DNA from: Kiritimatiellia bacterium
GTDB lineage: Bacteria > Verrucomicrobiota > Kiritimatiellia > RFP12 > UBA1067
Length of the DNA stretch: 6,509 nt
Assembly: GCA_017479035.1 (NCBI GenBank)
Contig: JAFVCR010000010.1
Coordinates: 1-6,509, forward strand
Direction of reading: 5' to 3'
Part shown: piece after piece, positions 6,374 through 6,509 of the stretch
Position numbering within the stretch: position 1 is the first letter of the stretch
Layout of the letters: every line of letters begins with the position of its first letter
The notes under the pieces: model-generated
The model's database searches: none
What the model was told of the DNA's origin: nothing
The model's input: only the letters and a program-made list of their open reading frames with translations
Made by a program: the position numbers and the translations under genes

Positions 6374-6402
6374 ATACTTGCACATAACGCGCGATTTGTC
6401 AA
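6374..6402 (-). promoter_or_regulatory. Promoter of the sulfatase-cytochrome operon
   Basis: On the minus strand a perfect -35 box TTGACA (6402-6397) is followed by a 17-base spacer ending in TATGTGC, and then AAGTAT (6379-6374) in the -10 position, with the extended -10 TG in place. AAGTAT is a weak -10 match (three of six), which the extended element and consensus -35 could offset. The predicted transcription start is 6368-6367, at the A of the ATG. No purine-rich ribosome binding site precedes that ATG (the bases before it read CGCCCC), so the mRNA is probably leaderless. Confidence 0.55.
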
Positions 6403-6509
6403 GCGAAATCGGAGAAGGGGGTGAAAGTGCAATGCGCGGCCCAGTTCGTCAAGTAGAATGGACACTCTTTGATGGTTGATGTTTCCCGAGAACAGAGAAA
6501 AAAGAGTGG

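Noticed and set aside
6397..6451. Two CTTGACRAA elements on the minus strand (6403-6397 and 6451-6445) as tandem promoters or an operator pair
   Set aside because: The distal TTGACG has no -10-like sequence 16-18 bases downstream, and the similarity outside the nine bases is low.
6454..6509. Start of a divergent + strand gene (ATG at 6472 or 6479) with TAGAAT at 6454-6459 as -10
   Set aside because: No -35 box at a suitable distance, only about ten codons before the window ends, and no recognisable protein sequence.

Overview
The window looks like a piece of chromosome from a Gram-negative bacterium of the PVC superphylum, most likely Kiritimatiellota (a Lentisphaerota relative is the main alternative). 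The basis is an inference from gene content: a secreted S1-type sulfatase, a secreted SUMF1-fold protein with an N-terminal beta-rich extension, an ExbB/ExbD/TonB energy-transduction operon whose TonB C-terminal half has a linker style I associate with that group, and a multiheme c-type cytochrome. No taxonomic marker gene is present, so the assignment is tentative.

Layout. 14-1135 (+): secreted SUMF1/formylglycine-generating-enzyme-fold protein that lacks the catalytic cysteine pair. 1136-1367: a 232-base intergenic gap holding five tandem 7-base units, a strong GC-rich hairpin and a well-formed extended -10 promoter. 1368-3345 (+): operon of an ExbB/TolQ-type proton channel, an ExbD/TolR protein and a TonB-like protein that is split by one in-frame TAA codon at 2884-2886. 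3346-3354: only nine bases separate the convergent stop codons. 3355-4584 (-): octaheme c-type cytochrome. 4604-6367 (-): sulfatase, first gene of a two-gene operon with the cytochrome. 6368-6509: promoter of the sulfatase operon and otherwise no gene I can support.

How the genes fit together. ExbB, ExbD and TonB would couple the proton gradient to outer-membrane transport, for example uptake of glycan fragments. The sulfatase would remove sulfate esters from such glycans in the periplasm or outside the cell. The octaheme cytochrome is co-transcribed with the sulfatase by position, but a biochemical link is not evident from sequence. The SUMF1-fold protein should not be taken as the enzyme that matures the sulfatase, because its active-site cysteines are missing.

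Points most worth a second look: (1) the nonsense codon that divides TonB into a membrane/linker half and a receptor-binding half with no export signal of its own; (2) the sulfatase promoter, which places the transcription start at or next to the ATG and so predicts a leaderless mRNA; (3) an identical TATGTGC heptamer directly before the -10 box of both promoters; (4) the sulfatase-octaheme cytochrome pairing. I see no CRISPR array, insertion sequence, tRNA or rRNA, and no clearly new multi-gene system.
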